Part shown: positions 36,728-46,053 of the stretch, piece by piece
Position numbering within the stretch: position 1 is the first letter of the stretch
Layout of the letters: the number at the start of each line of letters is the position of its first letter
Source: Diphasiastrum complanatum
Taxonomy: Eukaryota; Streptophyta; Lycopodiopsida; Lycopodiales; Lycopodiaceae
Direction: 5' to 3'
Assembly (NCBI GenBank): GCA_029204225.1
Contig: CM055108.1
Coordinates: 5,245,751-5,309,750, forward strand
DNA: 64,000 bases
Notes under the pieces: generated by a model
Databases searched by the model: none
What the model was told of the DNA's origin: nothing
What the model saw: the letters and a program-made list of their open reading frames with translations, nothing else
Position numbers and translations under genes: made by a program

Positions 36728-37440
36728 AGTCGACTTCCTTACAAGGTGCACAATTTCCTTGTTTGTTTTTGTGTTTGGGTATTCCTTTATAAGGGAATGT
36801 GACTATTGGTTTATTAAACCTTTATCCAAGATAATTTTTGAAAAGGTTTTATTGTAGTTGAAAGCTTAGTTTTTCTAATATGGCTTTTCAATTGGAGTTT
36901 TGTTCTTATTCCAATCTGAGGATTTTGATTTTGGTAAGAACAAATTTTATGTGGTTTTAGTTCTAAATAGGTTGTTGAAAATCTTTCAACTTAGATAATT
37001 TTCTTTTGTGTGGGTTTTAATTCCCATGATTTAATCCCCCCTTTTGACTTAGGGAGTTGATTCAAACTTTTTTTTTTAACTCTTCTGTTTACATAGTCCT
37101 CTAAGTCGTACGGACCTTTTAAAACACACTTTTTTTTTCATCTAATTTTTATCCTGCGATTCTGGAAACCTAGTGGCTCAGGGAGTTGATTGTCGTAGAA
37201 GGGAGGTCGCACTCTCAGTATTCTGATGCGACGTGAATCTATGGTCTCGGGAGGGGAGCAGGCGACCTCCCTTGTACCTTTGCGCTAGCTTAAACGACAA
37301 CCCTAAAGAAAACAGAGCTGCTGTAGTCTGGCGGCGCAAGGTGGGGGGGGGGAAGGAGTATTACCTCCCCCATAATCTACATGTTTAGATGTGACATGCT
37401 AGGGAGAAGCGCGCCTCCCCATGGTCCTGTCCATCCCTCT
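36728..37440 (+). other. Gypsy untranslated leader, first part
   Basis: No coding potential. Contains a long-range hairpin (gggaggtcgc at 37201-37210 with gcgacctccc at 37262-37271) that could act in RNA packaging or dimerisation. The leader is cut at 37440 by copia element 2 and resumes at 49463. Confidence 0.6.
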
Positions 37441-38122
37441 TGTTAAAAATTCACAATTCTAGCTTGACTAGTTTTGGTCATATGACTTGTAAATAGTTAG
37501 ATGGTCATGATGTGGCTTGTCACACATGCCAAATAGCATAGGATTCCATTCATAAGGATGTTCTCAAGTAGACCTAAGTGTTAGAACCTTTGGAATGAGT
37601 CCAAATTATGCTTAGATACAAGGGAGAAAAAATAGGAGCTATTTTTGGTAATTTTTGCATTGTTGAGGGATCTCCAAGATTCCAACCCTAACTTGGTAGG
37701 GATGAAAGATCCACCAAAATTAGCATTAGGGATAGGTTTAGGGCTACTCATACTTGCCCAAAACCATGATGGATCATGTATATATAGGTGATGATATCTC
37801 ACCAAAATCAATCAAGCAATTTCATGTTTTTTCTCTCATAATGGTGCAATTGCTCTCTATGTTCATAATTGTTTGAGTACTTGTGATTACTAATGATTAT
37901 AGGATTGAATGTAGGTCTGGTGTACAGTACTCAAACTGTGGGAGGCCGTACTTTCACACGTGTGAAGCCTTCTTCAAGGATTTGGGCCATTTAGTGAGGT
38001 TCAAGCATAGATTTTTGATGGATTTTGATGGTTCAACTTGTGCTAATCTTATGAAATCATAATCTATTATTTCCCTCATCATTTCAAGTGTTTAAGGATC
38101 CTTATTTGCTATAATTTTTACA
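37441..38122 (+). repeat. Copia element 2, 5' LTR
   Basis: TGTTAAAAATTC...AATTTTTACA. Contains CCGTACTTTCACACGTGTGA at 37946-37965 and a tatatata word near 37780 as possible promoter signals. Confidence 0.96.
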
Positions 38123-38134
38123 TGGTATCAGAGC
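38123..38134 (+). other. Copia element 2 primer binding site (tRNA-iMet)
   Basis: TGGTATCAGAGC directly abuts the 5' LTR. Confidence 0.92.
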
Positions 38135-38922
38135 CTAAAGGCTGAAATGAGCTAAATCCTTGGTTTTCATTCAATTTGATCACAATTTTTGATCTAAATC
38201 TTGTGTAGATTGGATCTTAGCATCTAGTATTGATTCTAGAACTCAAAGTGAGTCAAATACATTGGAGATTGGTGTTGTGTGACTTCATTTGCATTTTTTT
38301 AGGTGTCTAAAACCAGAGGCAAAGTTGAATTCAATTCACATTACCAAGATAGCAAGTTTTCCTTGCTCCAAGCATTGATTTCTAAGCGAGTTTTGGAGGT
38401 GATTTCATAGAGGAGGCTTTCTAGCATTCAAGGAGAGGGAAGATCAGAGTTTTGGGGACTCTTCAAGGCTGTTCTAAGGTGTAGTAGACACATCCTAAAG
38501 TGATTTAGGTTCAGTCCAACCATTGCTTGACGTATGCACCAAATTAGATCAATTTTGATCATTTTTTGCTTGTGATTGGATAGTAGATTGTGTTGCATCC
38601 TCATTAAGTTCCATTTAGATCTTTTACAAGTGATTTTGGAAGTATATTAGGTTGCTGAAATTCACTCTTGATCAGATCATTTGGAAGCTTTAATGTTCTT
38701 TATAGAAAGAGGGGCAATTCTACTAGTATTGTCTACTTCAATCAAGCAAGTGCATTGTTTCTAGTATTCTATGATTTGATTTTGTTAGAGATCATTCTTA
38801 GATGTTTATAGGAAGTCTATTACTGATCTTTTCAAGTACCTAAGAAGTGGGATAAAGTAGACCTTCAATCAAATCAATAGAAGTAACCTTCATTTGTGTC
38901 AAGTCCTTGATTAGGAGACTAG

Positions 38923-40185
38923 ATGGCATCTATAAATGCATATCTTTTGGATACTAATGAAAGGCTCAACAAAACTAACTATTCCATATGGAAAGTTAGA
39001 ATGGAATCCATCATGATCATGCAAGATCTGATGGAAATTGTAAATGGTAAGGAGGGTGAACCTATTCATCCTCAAGAAAAAGCCAAATACATCAAGAGGT
39101 GCAATGTTGCACTACATTGCATAAAAATGAATGTTGCAGATGAACTCTTAAGAGAGGTAGGAGATTGCACTTCAGCTCAAGATGCTTGGGAGACTTTGCA
39201 AAAGGTCTATGAATCCAAGAACCAAACTAGAAAGTTAGCTTTGAAGAATCAAATCTATAGAACTTATCAAAAGAAAGGAGAGAGTGCACATACTTTTGTC
39301 CTAAGAGTAAAGGAATTGAACAAAGAGCTAGCCTATTATAGGTGATCCTATCAAGGATGAAGAGCTTGTTCAACTCATATTGAATGGACTAAGCTTTGAA
39401 TTTGACAATTTGGTTCAGGGATATGCAATTATGGGTAAGCTATCCATACTTGAAGAACTCCAAGGCACACTCATGGCCGAGGAATCAAGAAGGAGCCAAA
39501 TGTAAGAGAGGATGGATAGGCTTTCCATCCAAGGTAGAGATGACCAAGCTCTCTTCACCAAAGGCAAAGTCAAGTCCAAAGGCAAAGGATCAACATTCAA
39601 GAAGTCTACAAAGCTTGAGGATCAAGAAGGACCCTCAAAGGCATCTCCATCAACCACCAAAGTCAAGAAGGACAAATCAAAGGTGAAGTGCTACTATTGT
39701 AGCAAGATGGGGCATTATGCCTTGGAATGCTTCAAGAGGAAGCAAGATCAAAGCCAAGACAACATGAGCAAAGAGGAGGAGGAGGAGAGTTCACATGAGG
39801 ACTCTCTCATGATGTCCATATTTTCTTCAGCGAGCTTCAAAGGAGAAGATCTTTGGTGGATTGACTCGGGTGCTAGTTCACACATGACTAGTAAAAGGGA
39901 GTTTTTCTCTTCTCTCTTATCTTATGATGGACCTATAAAGTCTATCTATACAGCAAATGATGAAGCTTGTAAGATTGAAGGAGTTGGTAGCATTCCCCTT
40001 TGCTTAGGATCTTCCAAAAAGATCAACATAGAAGGTGTTTTGTACATTCCTACAATAACAAAGAATCTACTAAGTGTTGGCCAAATGGTAGACAATGGTT
40101 TCAATGTTGACTTTGCTTCAAATGAATGTTTCATCAAGAAGAAGGGTAAGATAGTGGCTAAGGGCACTAGACTTGGCAAACTTTA
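38923..40185 (+). pseudogene. Copia element 2 gag and protease, broken
   Basis: Starts MASINAYLLDTNERLNKTNY at 38923 and shows the copia capsid region. The frame breaks near 39341 after KELNKELAYY, and a TAA interrupts the next stretch near 39504. From 39512 the third frame carries a basic linker, a CCHC knuckle (CYYCSKMGHYALEC) and an intact protease site (WWIDSGASSHMTS), then ITKNLLSVGQMV. It stops at 40185, where copia element 3 was inserted within a GKLY...LDAF segment of the protease/integrase junction; the rest continues at 46054. Confidence 0.92.
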
Positions 40186-40839
40186 TGTGAAAAAACTCAG
40201 ATCCAAAAGATGCTAAAGTTTCATAAAGATCTTGGCCATGGAAGTTATGCACATCTAGATTGAAAAAATGATAGAAATTGTGATGTTAAGCATACTAAAC
40301 ATCAACTAAACATCAAAATCTGATCATAAGTTTCCACAAACAGAAACTTGCTGTCCCTGTCCGTACTTCAGAGCCTACAACCTGCATTTCACACGTATGA
40401 AGCCATAGCAACAAAGAAATCACAATTCTAGTGGCTAGAATGCAAGATATGAACAAAAAAGTGAGAGAGAAGAAGATGGATCTTCAAAGAGCATAACATT
40501 CATTCAATAGAATGAAAATGAGATGTGTACATACTCGTGGAGATGGCTATTTATAGCAGCCATAGTGCCTCTTGGCCACTTGTCTTATGATAGGCTAAAA
40601 TTGGGGTCCAATAGGATTCACCCATATACCTAGAAATTTGGTCAAATAGGAATGCACCAAATTATGAGCCAATAGAAGAGCTCCACACTCGACCTCCTCT
40701 AATTAATGTGACCTCAAAAGTAGTGTACACATACTTTGGGCCTCTACATACATGTATGAATCTATCTCTAACTTTTATTTGGCCATAGGCCTACAAAATC
40801 TCAAGTTAGGAAAATACTACTAGTTGACAATTTTTCACA
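40186..40839 (-). repeat. Copia element 3, 3' LTR
   Basis: TGTGAAAA...TTTTCACA, 654 bp. Contains ctatttatag (40547-40556; CTATAAATAG in element sense), a good TATA box, and the pair ccgtacttc / ttcacacgtatgaag. Confidence 0.97.
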
Positions 40840-43800
40840 CTCCCTCTTCAACTAGTTTTAGCATAGATTTAGAAAGTACACCAAGACTTGTTCTATGCTT
40901 GAAAAATAAGTCCTTTCTCAATGCTTTGGTAAAGATATCAGCCACACATTCCTTTGATGGGACATGTTCAAGCTTGATCTCTTTTGCCAACACTTGTTCT
41001 CTCACAAAATGGTAAGCCACCTCGATATGTTTGCTCCTTGCATGGAAAACCGGATTGCTTGCTAGACTTTGGGCTGAAAGGTTGTCACAAAAGATGATTG
41101 GACTCTCTGAAAAATCCAGCAAATGAAGCTCCATAATCATCCTCTTGATCCACACCATCTCCTTTGTGCATGATGTCAAAGCTTTGTACTCGGCCTCACT
41201 AGAAGAAAGTGATATAGTTGCTTGTTTCTTCGACATCCATGAGATAGCTCCATCACCTATGAAAATAGCATGTGCATTTATGGATTTTCTATCCATAAGG
41301 TCTCCTGCAAAATCTGAATCTGAAAAACCAAATAAGTTAGGTGATGAGCCTCTATAAACAATGCCAAAATCTTTTGTTCCCGAGATGTATCTCAAGATCC
41401 TCTTTCCTAGTTTCCAATGTTCTATGCTAGGATCTTGCATGAATTGGCTTAATCTACCAACACAATAAGATAAATCAGGTCTTGTGATGGTTAGATATAT
41501 AAGAGAACCTATTAGCTTCCTATAGAGAGTAATGTCCTCGAAGGATCTTTCATTACCTCTTATAGTTAGCTTTACATGTGATTCCATAGGTGTATCAATA
41601 GGATTTGCATCTACCATATGAAATCTATTGAGAATAGAAATAGCATACTTCTCTTGTGAAATAAAAGTGATTTGAGAAGTTCTAATTACTTCTATTCCTA
41701 AGATATAGCTCAAAAGACCAAGATCATGCACTTCAAATTCCTTTTTTAGTGCTTTCTTGATATCTTCTATATCTTCCTTGTTCCCTCCACTTAAAATAAT
41801 GTCATCCACATAAATTAGAAGGATTGTAACATCATTAGCACTAATTCTAAAGTAAAGTGAATGATCATACTCACTCATAGTGAAGTTTTGAGAAAGTAGA
41901 AAAGAGTTAAGCCTAGCATACCAACTCCTTGGTGCTTGCTTAAGACCATACAAACTTTTTTGTAGAAAACACACATGATTAGGCTTGCTATGAGAAACAT
42001 AGCTCTCGGGTTGCTCCATGTAGACTTCCTCTTCAAGATCACCATTCAAGAAAGCATTAGAAATGTCTAATTGCCAAAGATCCCATCCATAAAGAGTTGC
42101 AAGGGAAATGATTACTCTTATGCTCACCATCTTTGCCACGGGTGCAAAGGTTTCCTCATAGTCAATGCCATGCTCTTGAGCATAACCTTTAGCCACCAAC
42201 CTTGCCTTCAACTTGTTGATAGATCCATCTTGATTTGTCTTTACCTTGAAGATCCATTTGCATCCAATTGCACTTTTGCCCTTTGGAAGCTCCACCAATC
42301 TCCATGTGTTGTTCTTCATAAGTGCTTCAAACTCAAGATCCATTGCTTGGATCCATTCCTCTTTTTGCCTTGCTTCATCTACACATGAAGGTACATCAAA
42401 AGAAGTTAGGAAAGCATAGTTGGATCCATCCACCACTTGCTTACCTTTGCCATCATAAGTGAGCCTTGAGGGTTTCACTTTATGCCTTGGAGTTCTCCTT
42501 GGAATTTGACTTGAAGAGGCTTCTTCAACATCCACATCCAATGTGTCATCAACTCCATTGTCATCAAGCACATTAGTTGCAACAACACCATCATTACTTG
42601 AAACAACTTTTGGAATGTTACTTTCATCAAAAATGACATCCCTACTTGTGAACACTTTCTTGATTGAAGGAACATAAATCCTATATGCTTTGCTTACTTC
42701 ACTATAACCAACAAAAATGCCCTTTCTTGAAGATGGATCCTCCTTAGTTCTATCATCAAGAGTAATGTTGAAGTAGCAAATGCATCCAAAAGTTCTTAGA
42801 AACTTGACATTAGGCTTCGTACCAAACAAAGCTTCAAAAGGGGTTTTTCCTTCCAATACAACACTTGGCCATCTATTGCATAGGAAATTTGCACACAACA
42901 AAGCATCACTCCAAAAAGGTTTAGGAAGATTAGCATTCAATCTCATTGCCTTTGCACTCTCACACAAGGTTCTATTCTTCCTCTCGGCCACTCCATTTTG
43001 TTGTGGTGTTCTTGGACATGTGTACTCCCTCTTGATCCCATGCTCATCGCAAAAAGCTTTGAATTTGTTAGAAATGTATTCACCACCATTGTCGCTCCTC
43101 AAGCATTTGATTTTGGTTGTAAATTGAGTCTCAATAGCAACTTTGAACTTGACAAACACATCAAACACCTCATCCTTGCTCTTTAGTAGATAAACCCAAC
43201 AAAATCTACTAAAATCATCAATGAAAGTTACATACATCTTAGCACCTCCATTGCTAATTGTAGTAACACCATGAATATCCGAATGCAAGAGAGAAAAAGG
43301 CATCTTAGATCTAGATATAGATCTAGTATATGGCAATCTATGTGATTTAGACAAAGCACATTCTTCACAAACATGATTCAAGCAAGTAAGAGACTTGGGA
43401 AGTCCCCTTACTACCTCCTTTTTGGCTATTACCTCCAAGGCCTTGTAGTTGAGATGTCCCATCCTTTTATGCCATACCTCTTGAATTGACATTTGTTCAT
43501 TTGCCATGCATCCAACTTGGTTAGCAACAACACATGCATCAAGCTTGAACAATTTCCCTTGCCTTTTCCCTTTTGCAATGATACTACACCCCTTTTTGAT
43601 CAAGCAAGCATCACCATCAAACTCAACTTTGAATCCTTTGTCAAGCATTTGGCTTACACTAAGTAAGTTCTTGGTAATGGATGGAATGAGCAAAACATCT
43701 TTCAATTCTATATTCCTATTTGTAGAAAGTGAAATAGGAATTGTGCCAATCCCCTTGATTGCACACTCACCATCATTTGCGGTATAGATTACCTTCCTAT

Positions 43801-44785
43801 CACCATCAAATGCCATTAAAGATGAAAAATACTCTTTATGATATGTCATATGAGAAGTGGCTCCACTATCAATCCACCAAGGATCAATGTCTCCATGATT
43901 AGCCAACAAGCAAGATGACATAACAAAAGCATCATTTGAAAGAAGCTCATCCCCACCCTCATCAATAGTTAGATTGGTTTGCTTTTCCCCTTGATCCCTC
44001 TTTTTCTTAAAACAATCACTAGCAAAATGCCCTTTGACTCCACAATAGAAACATTTTAGCTTAGATCTATCCTTCTTTTTGCCAAAAGTAGAGTGCTCAC
44101 CTTGGTCTTGCCCTTTAGACCAATTGCTTTTACCTTTGCCCTTGAACTTGCCTTTAGAGAACATTGCCTCCTCTTCTCCTCCTTGAGATGTAGAAGATGC
44201 TCCCACTCTTGCTTGCAACCTGAATTCTTCAGCCAACAAGACCTCTTGCAAGTCTCCAACACTTGGTAAACATTTTTGGATAGCATAACTTTGAACAAGA
44301 TTAGCATGATCATCCAACAAGCCATTGAGAATCACTTGAACAAGCTCCTCATTATTTATGCCATCATTAATGCATGCTAACTCATCATTCAATGCTTTAA
44401 CTCTCAAAACAAAAGCATGTCCATTCTCACTCTTCTTTTGCATACAAGAAAAGATTTGCCTTCTTAAAGTCAACACTCTAGAAGTAGACTTGGATTCATA
44501 AACCTTCTTCAAGGCTTCCCAAGCTTCACTAGATGATGTGCACTTACCAACCTCTTTGATAAGCTCATTTGTCACATTCATCTTGATCATGTGAAGGGCT
44601 TTCTTTGCCCTCTTGTCATACCTCAATTGTTCTTGAGGTGCCAAAGGTCTCTCCTCCACACCTACAACAATATCCATCAACTCATTCATCTCAAGCAAAG
44701 ACTCCATCCTTACTTTCCAAGTAGAATAGTTGAGGGAGGTAAGCCTATCATTGCTTTCCAACATGTAGCCTCCATTTGTAGCCAT
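40835..44785 (-). CDS. Copia element 3 gag-pol polyprotein, 1316 aa, uninterrupted
   Basis: One frame from ATG at 44785 (MATNGGYMLESNDRLTSLNY). In order, with rough residues: capsid region (20-200); CCHC knuckle CFYCGVKGHFASDC (about 245); protease WWIDSGATSHMT (about 305); integrase HHCC region (VWHKRMGHLNYKAL...CEEC, 435-480); DD35E core with HSDIHG, LRSDNGGEY and QQNGVAERKN (500-610); RT (YKWIFKVK-like start, ISNAFLNGDLEEEVYMEQP, catalytic YVDD near 1020); RNase H with SDSDFAGD and SSSEAEYKAL (1160-1210); and a VPSKECVADIFTKAL end. All catalytic residues expected for a copia polyprotein are visible. The stop codon lies inside the first bases of the 3' LTR. A single frame implies that protease cuts one precursor. 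Confidence 0.95.
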   Translation of the reverse strand: MATNGGYMLESNDRLTSLNYSTWKVRMESLLEMNELMDIVVGVEERPLAPQEQLRYDKRAKKALHMIKMNVTNELIKEVGKCTSSSEAWEALKKVYESKSTSRVLTLRRQIFSCMQKKSENGHAFVLRVKALNDELACINDGINNEELVQVILNGLLDDHANLVQSYAIQKCLPSVGDLQEVLLAEEFRLQARVGASSTSQGGEEEAMFSKGKFKGKGKSNWSKGQDQGEHSTFGKKKDRSKLKCFYCGVKGHFASDCFKKKRDQGEKQTNLTIDEGGDELLSNDAFVMSSCLLANHGDIDPWWIDSGATSHMTYHKEYFSSLMAFDGDRKVIYTANDGECAIKGIGTIPISLSTNRNIELKDVLLIPSITKNLLSVSQMLDKGFKVEFDGDACLIKKGCSIIAKGKRQGKLFKLDACVVANQVGCMANEQMSIQEVWHKRMGHLNYKALEVIAKKEVVRGLPKSLTCLNHVCEECALSKSHRLPYTRSISRSKMPFSLLHSDIHGVTTISNGGAKMYVTFIDDFSRFCWVYLLKSKDEVFDVFVKFKVAIETQFTTKIKCLRSDNGGEYISNKFKAFCDEHGIKREYTCPRTPQQNGVAERKNRTLCESAKAMRLNANLPKPFWSDALLCANFLCNRWPSVVLEGKTPFEALFGTKPNVKFLRTFGCICYFNITLDDRTKEDPSSRKGIFVGYSEVSKAYRIYVPSIKKVFTSRDVIFDESNIPKVVSSNDGVVATNVLDDNGVDDTLDVDVEEASSSQIPRRTPRHKVKPSRLTYDGKGKQVVDGSNYAFLTSFDVPSCVDEARQKEEWIQAMDLEFEALMKNNTWRLVELPKGKSAIGCKWIFKVKTNQDGSINKLKARLVAKGYAQEHGIDYEETFAPVAKMVSIRVIISLATLYGWDLWQLDISNAFLNGDLEEEVYMEQPESYVSHSKPNHVCFLQKSLYGLKQAPRSWYARLNSFLLSQNFTMSEYDHSLYFRISANDVTILLIYVDDIILSGGNKEDIEDIKKALKKEFEVHDLGLLSYILGIEVIRTSQITFISQEKYAISILNRFHMVDANPIDTPMESHVKLTIRGNERSFEDITLYRKLIGSLIYLTITRPDLSYCVGRLSQFMQDPSIEHWKLGKRILRYISGTKDFGIVYRGSSPNLFGFSDSDFAGDLMDRKSINAHAIFIGDGAISWMSKKQATISLSSSEAEYKALTSCTKEMVWIKRMIMELHLLDFSESPIIFCDNLSAQSLASNPVFHARSKHIEVAYHFVREQVLAKEIKLEHVPSKECVADIFTKALRKDLFFKHRTSLGVLSKSMLKLVEEGV
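40840..40849 (-). other. Copia element 3 polypurine tract
   Basis: GAAGAGGGAG on the minus strand, directly next to the 3' LTR and inside the last codons of gag-pol. Confidence 0.85.
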
Positions 44786-45382
44786 GTTGCAATGATTGAT
44801 CTCTGATCTTTGACCTGTTCCAATGCACTAAGCACTCTCTTGAATCAACAAATGAAACACAAGAAGAAATCACAAAGATTTGGAACCTAAAACCTTACTT
44901 TTTCTCTCTTTTCCTCACTTTTTCCTTAATTTTAGCCACTAGTTTTATGATTTCTTGATCAAACCAAGACCAAACCTCAATATACTTGCTTTTCCCTCAC
45001 TCCTAAGATTGAAATACACTCTTGAATCTTTCAGCAAACTGAAAATCAGAGGGTTACATCAATTTTGAAGTTTTTGACATGAAGAAGCAAGAAATTGAAT
45101 CAAAAAACTATATGCTAGAATGGAAAACTAATAGGATCTTGTTGGATCTTGCATCTCCCTCTTTCCAAAACAATTTTTGTCTCCTTATTCTGATAAGTAC
45201 AGAGGGAATTCGCCCTACTTCAATTGAAATGCATACAAATGATGTTTTGATCACAAAGATCCAATTTCTACACATAAATCAACAAGATTTTTAGCTAGAA
45301 ACTTGATTGGAATGCTACAAAAGCAAACTCGCCCACAAATCTCTTCTAAATCTGGCAAAACCTGCACATTTGGCCGCCTAAT
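44786..45382 (-). other. Copia element 3 leader
   Basis: About 600 bp of untranslated leader between primer site and gag-pol start. No conserved frame. Confidence 0.7.
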
Positions 45383-45394
45383 GCTCTGATACCA
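45383..45394 (-). other. Copia element 3 primer binding site (tRNA-iMet)
   Basis: TGGTATCAGAGC on the minus strand, abutting the 5' LTR. Confidence 0.95.
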
Positions 45395-46048
45395 TGTGAA
45401 AAAACTCAGATCCAAAAGATGCTAAAGTTTCATAAAGATCTTGGCCATGGAAGTTATGCACATCTAGATTGAAAAAATGATAGAAATTGTGATGTTAAGC
45501 ATACTAAACATCAACTAAACATCAAAATCTGATCATAAGTTTCCACAAACAGAAACTTGCTGTCCCTGTCCGTACTTCAGAGCCTACAACCTGCATTTCA
45601 CACGTATGAAGCCATAGCAACAAAGAAATCACAATTCTAGTGGCTAGAATGCAAGATATGAACAAAAAAGTGAGAGAGAAGAAGATGGATCTTCAAAGAG
45701 CATAACATTCATTCAACAGAATGAAAATGAGATGTGTACATACTCGTGGAGATGGCTATTTATAGCAGCCATAGTGCCTCTTGGCCACTTGTCTTATGAT
45801 AGGCTAAAATTGGGGTCCAATAGGATTCACCCATATACCTAGAAATTTGGTCAAATAGGAATGCACCAAATTATGAGCCAATAGAAGAGCTCCACACTCG
45901 ACCTCCTCTAATTAATGTGACCTCAAAAGTAGTGTACACATACTTTGGGCCTCTACATACATGTATGAACCTATCTCTAACTTTTATTTGGCCATAGGCC
46001 TACAAAATCTCAAGTTAGGAAAATACTACTAGTTGACAATTTTTCACA
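45395..46048 (-). repeat. Copia element 3, 5' LTR with TATA box
   Basis: 654 bp, almost identical to 40186-40839. The TATA box CTATAAATAG (element sense) lies at 45756-45765. Confidence 0.97.
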
Positions 46049-46053
46049 CTTTA

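Larger units (their letters stand above)
40186..46048 (-). mobile_element. Ty1/copia retrotransposon, copia element 3, apparently intact and young
   Basis: LTRs 40186-40839 and 45395-46048, both 654 bp, with only two differences found by eye (about 0.3%). Perfect target duplication cttta (40181-40185 and 46049-46053). Primer site and polypurine tract abut the LTRs correctly, and a single long gag-pol frame fills the interior. It is nested in copia element 2, which shows it is the later arrival. All parts needed for self-mobilisation by the copia mechanism are present, though activity itself cannot be read from sequence. Confidence 0.97.
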
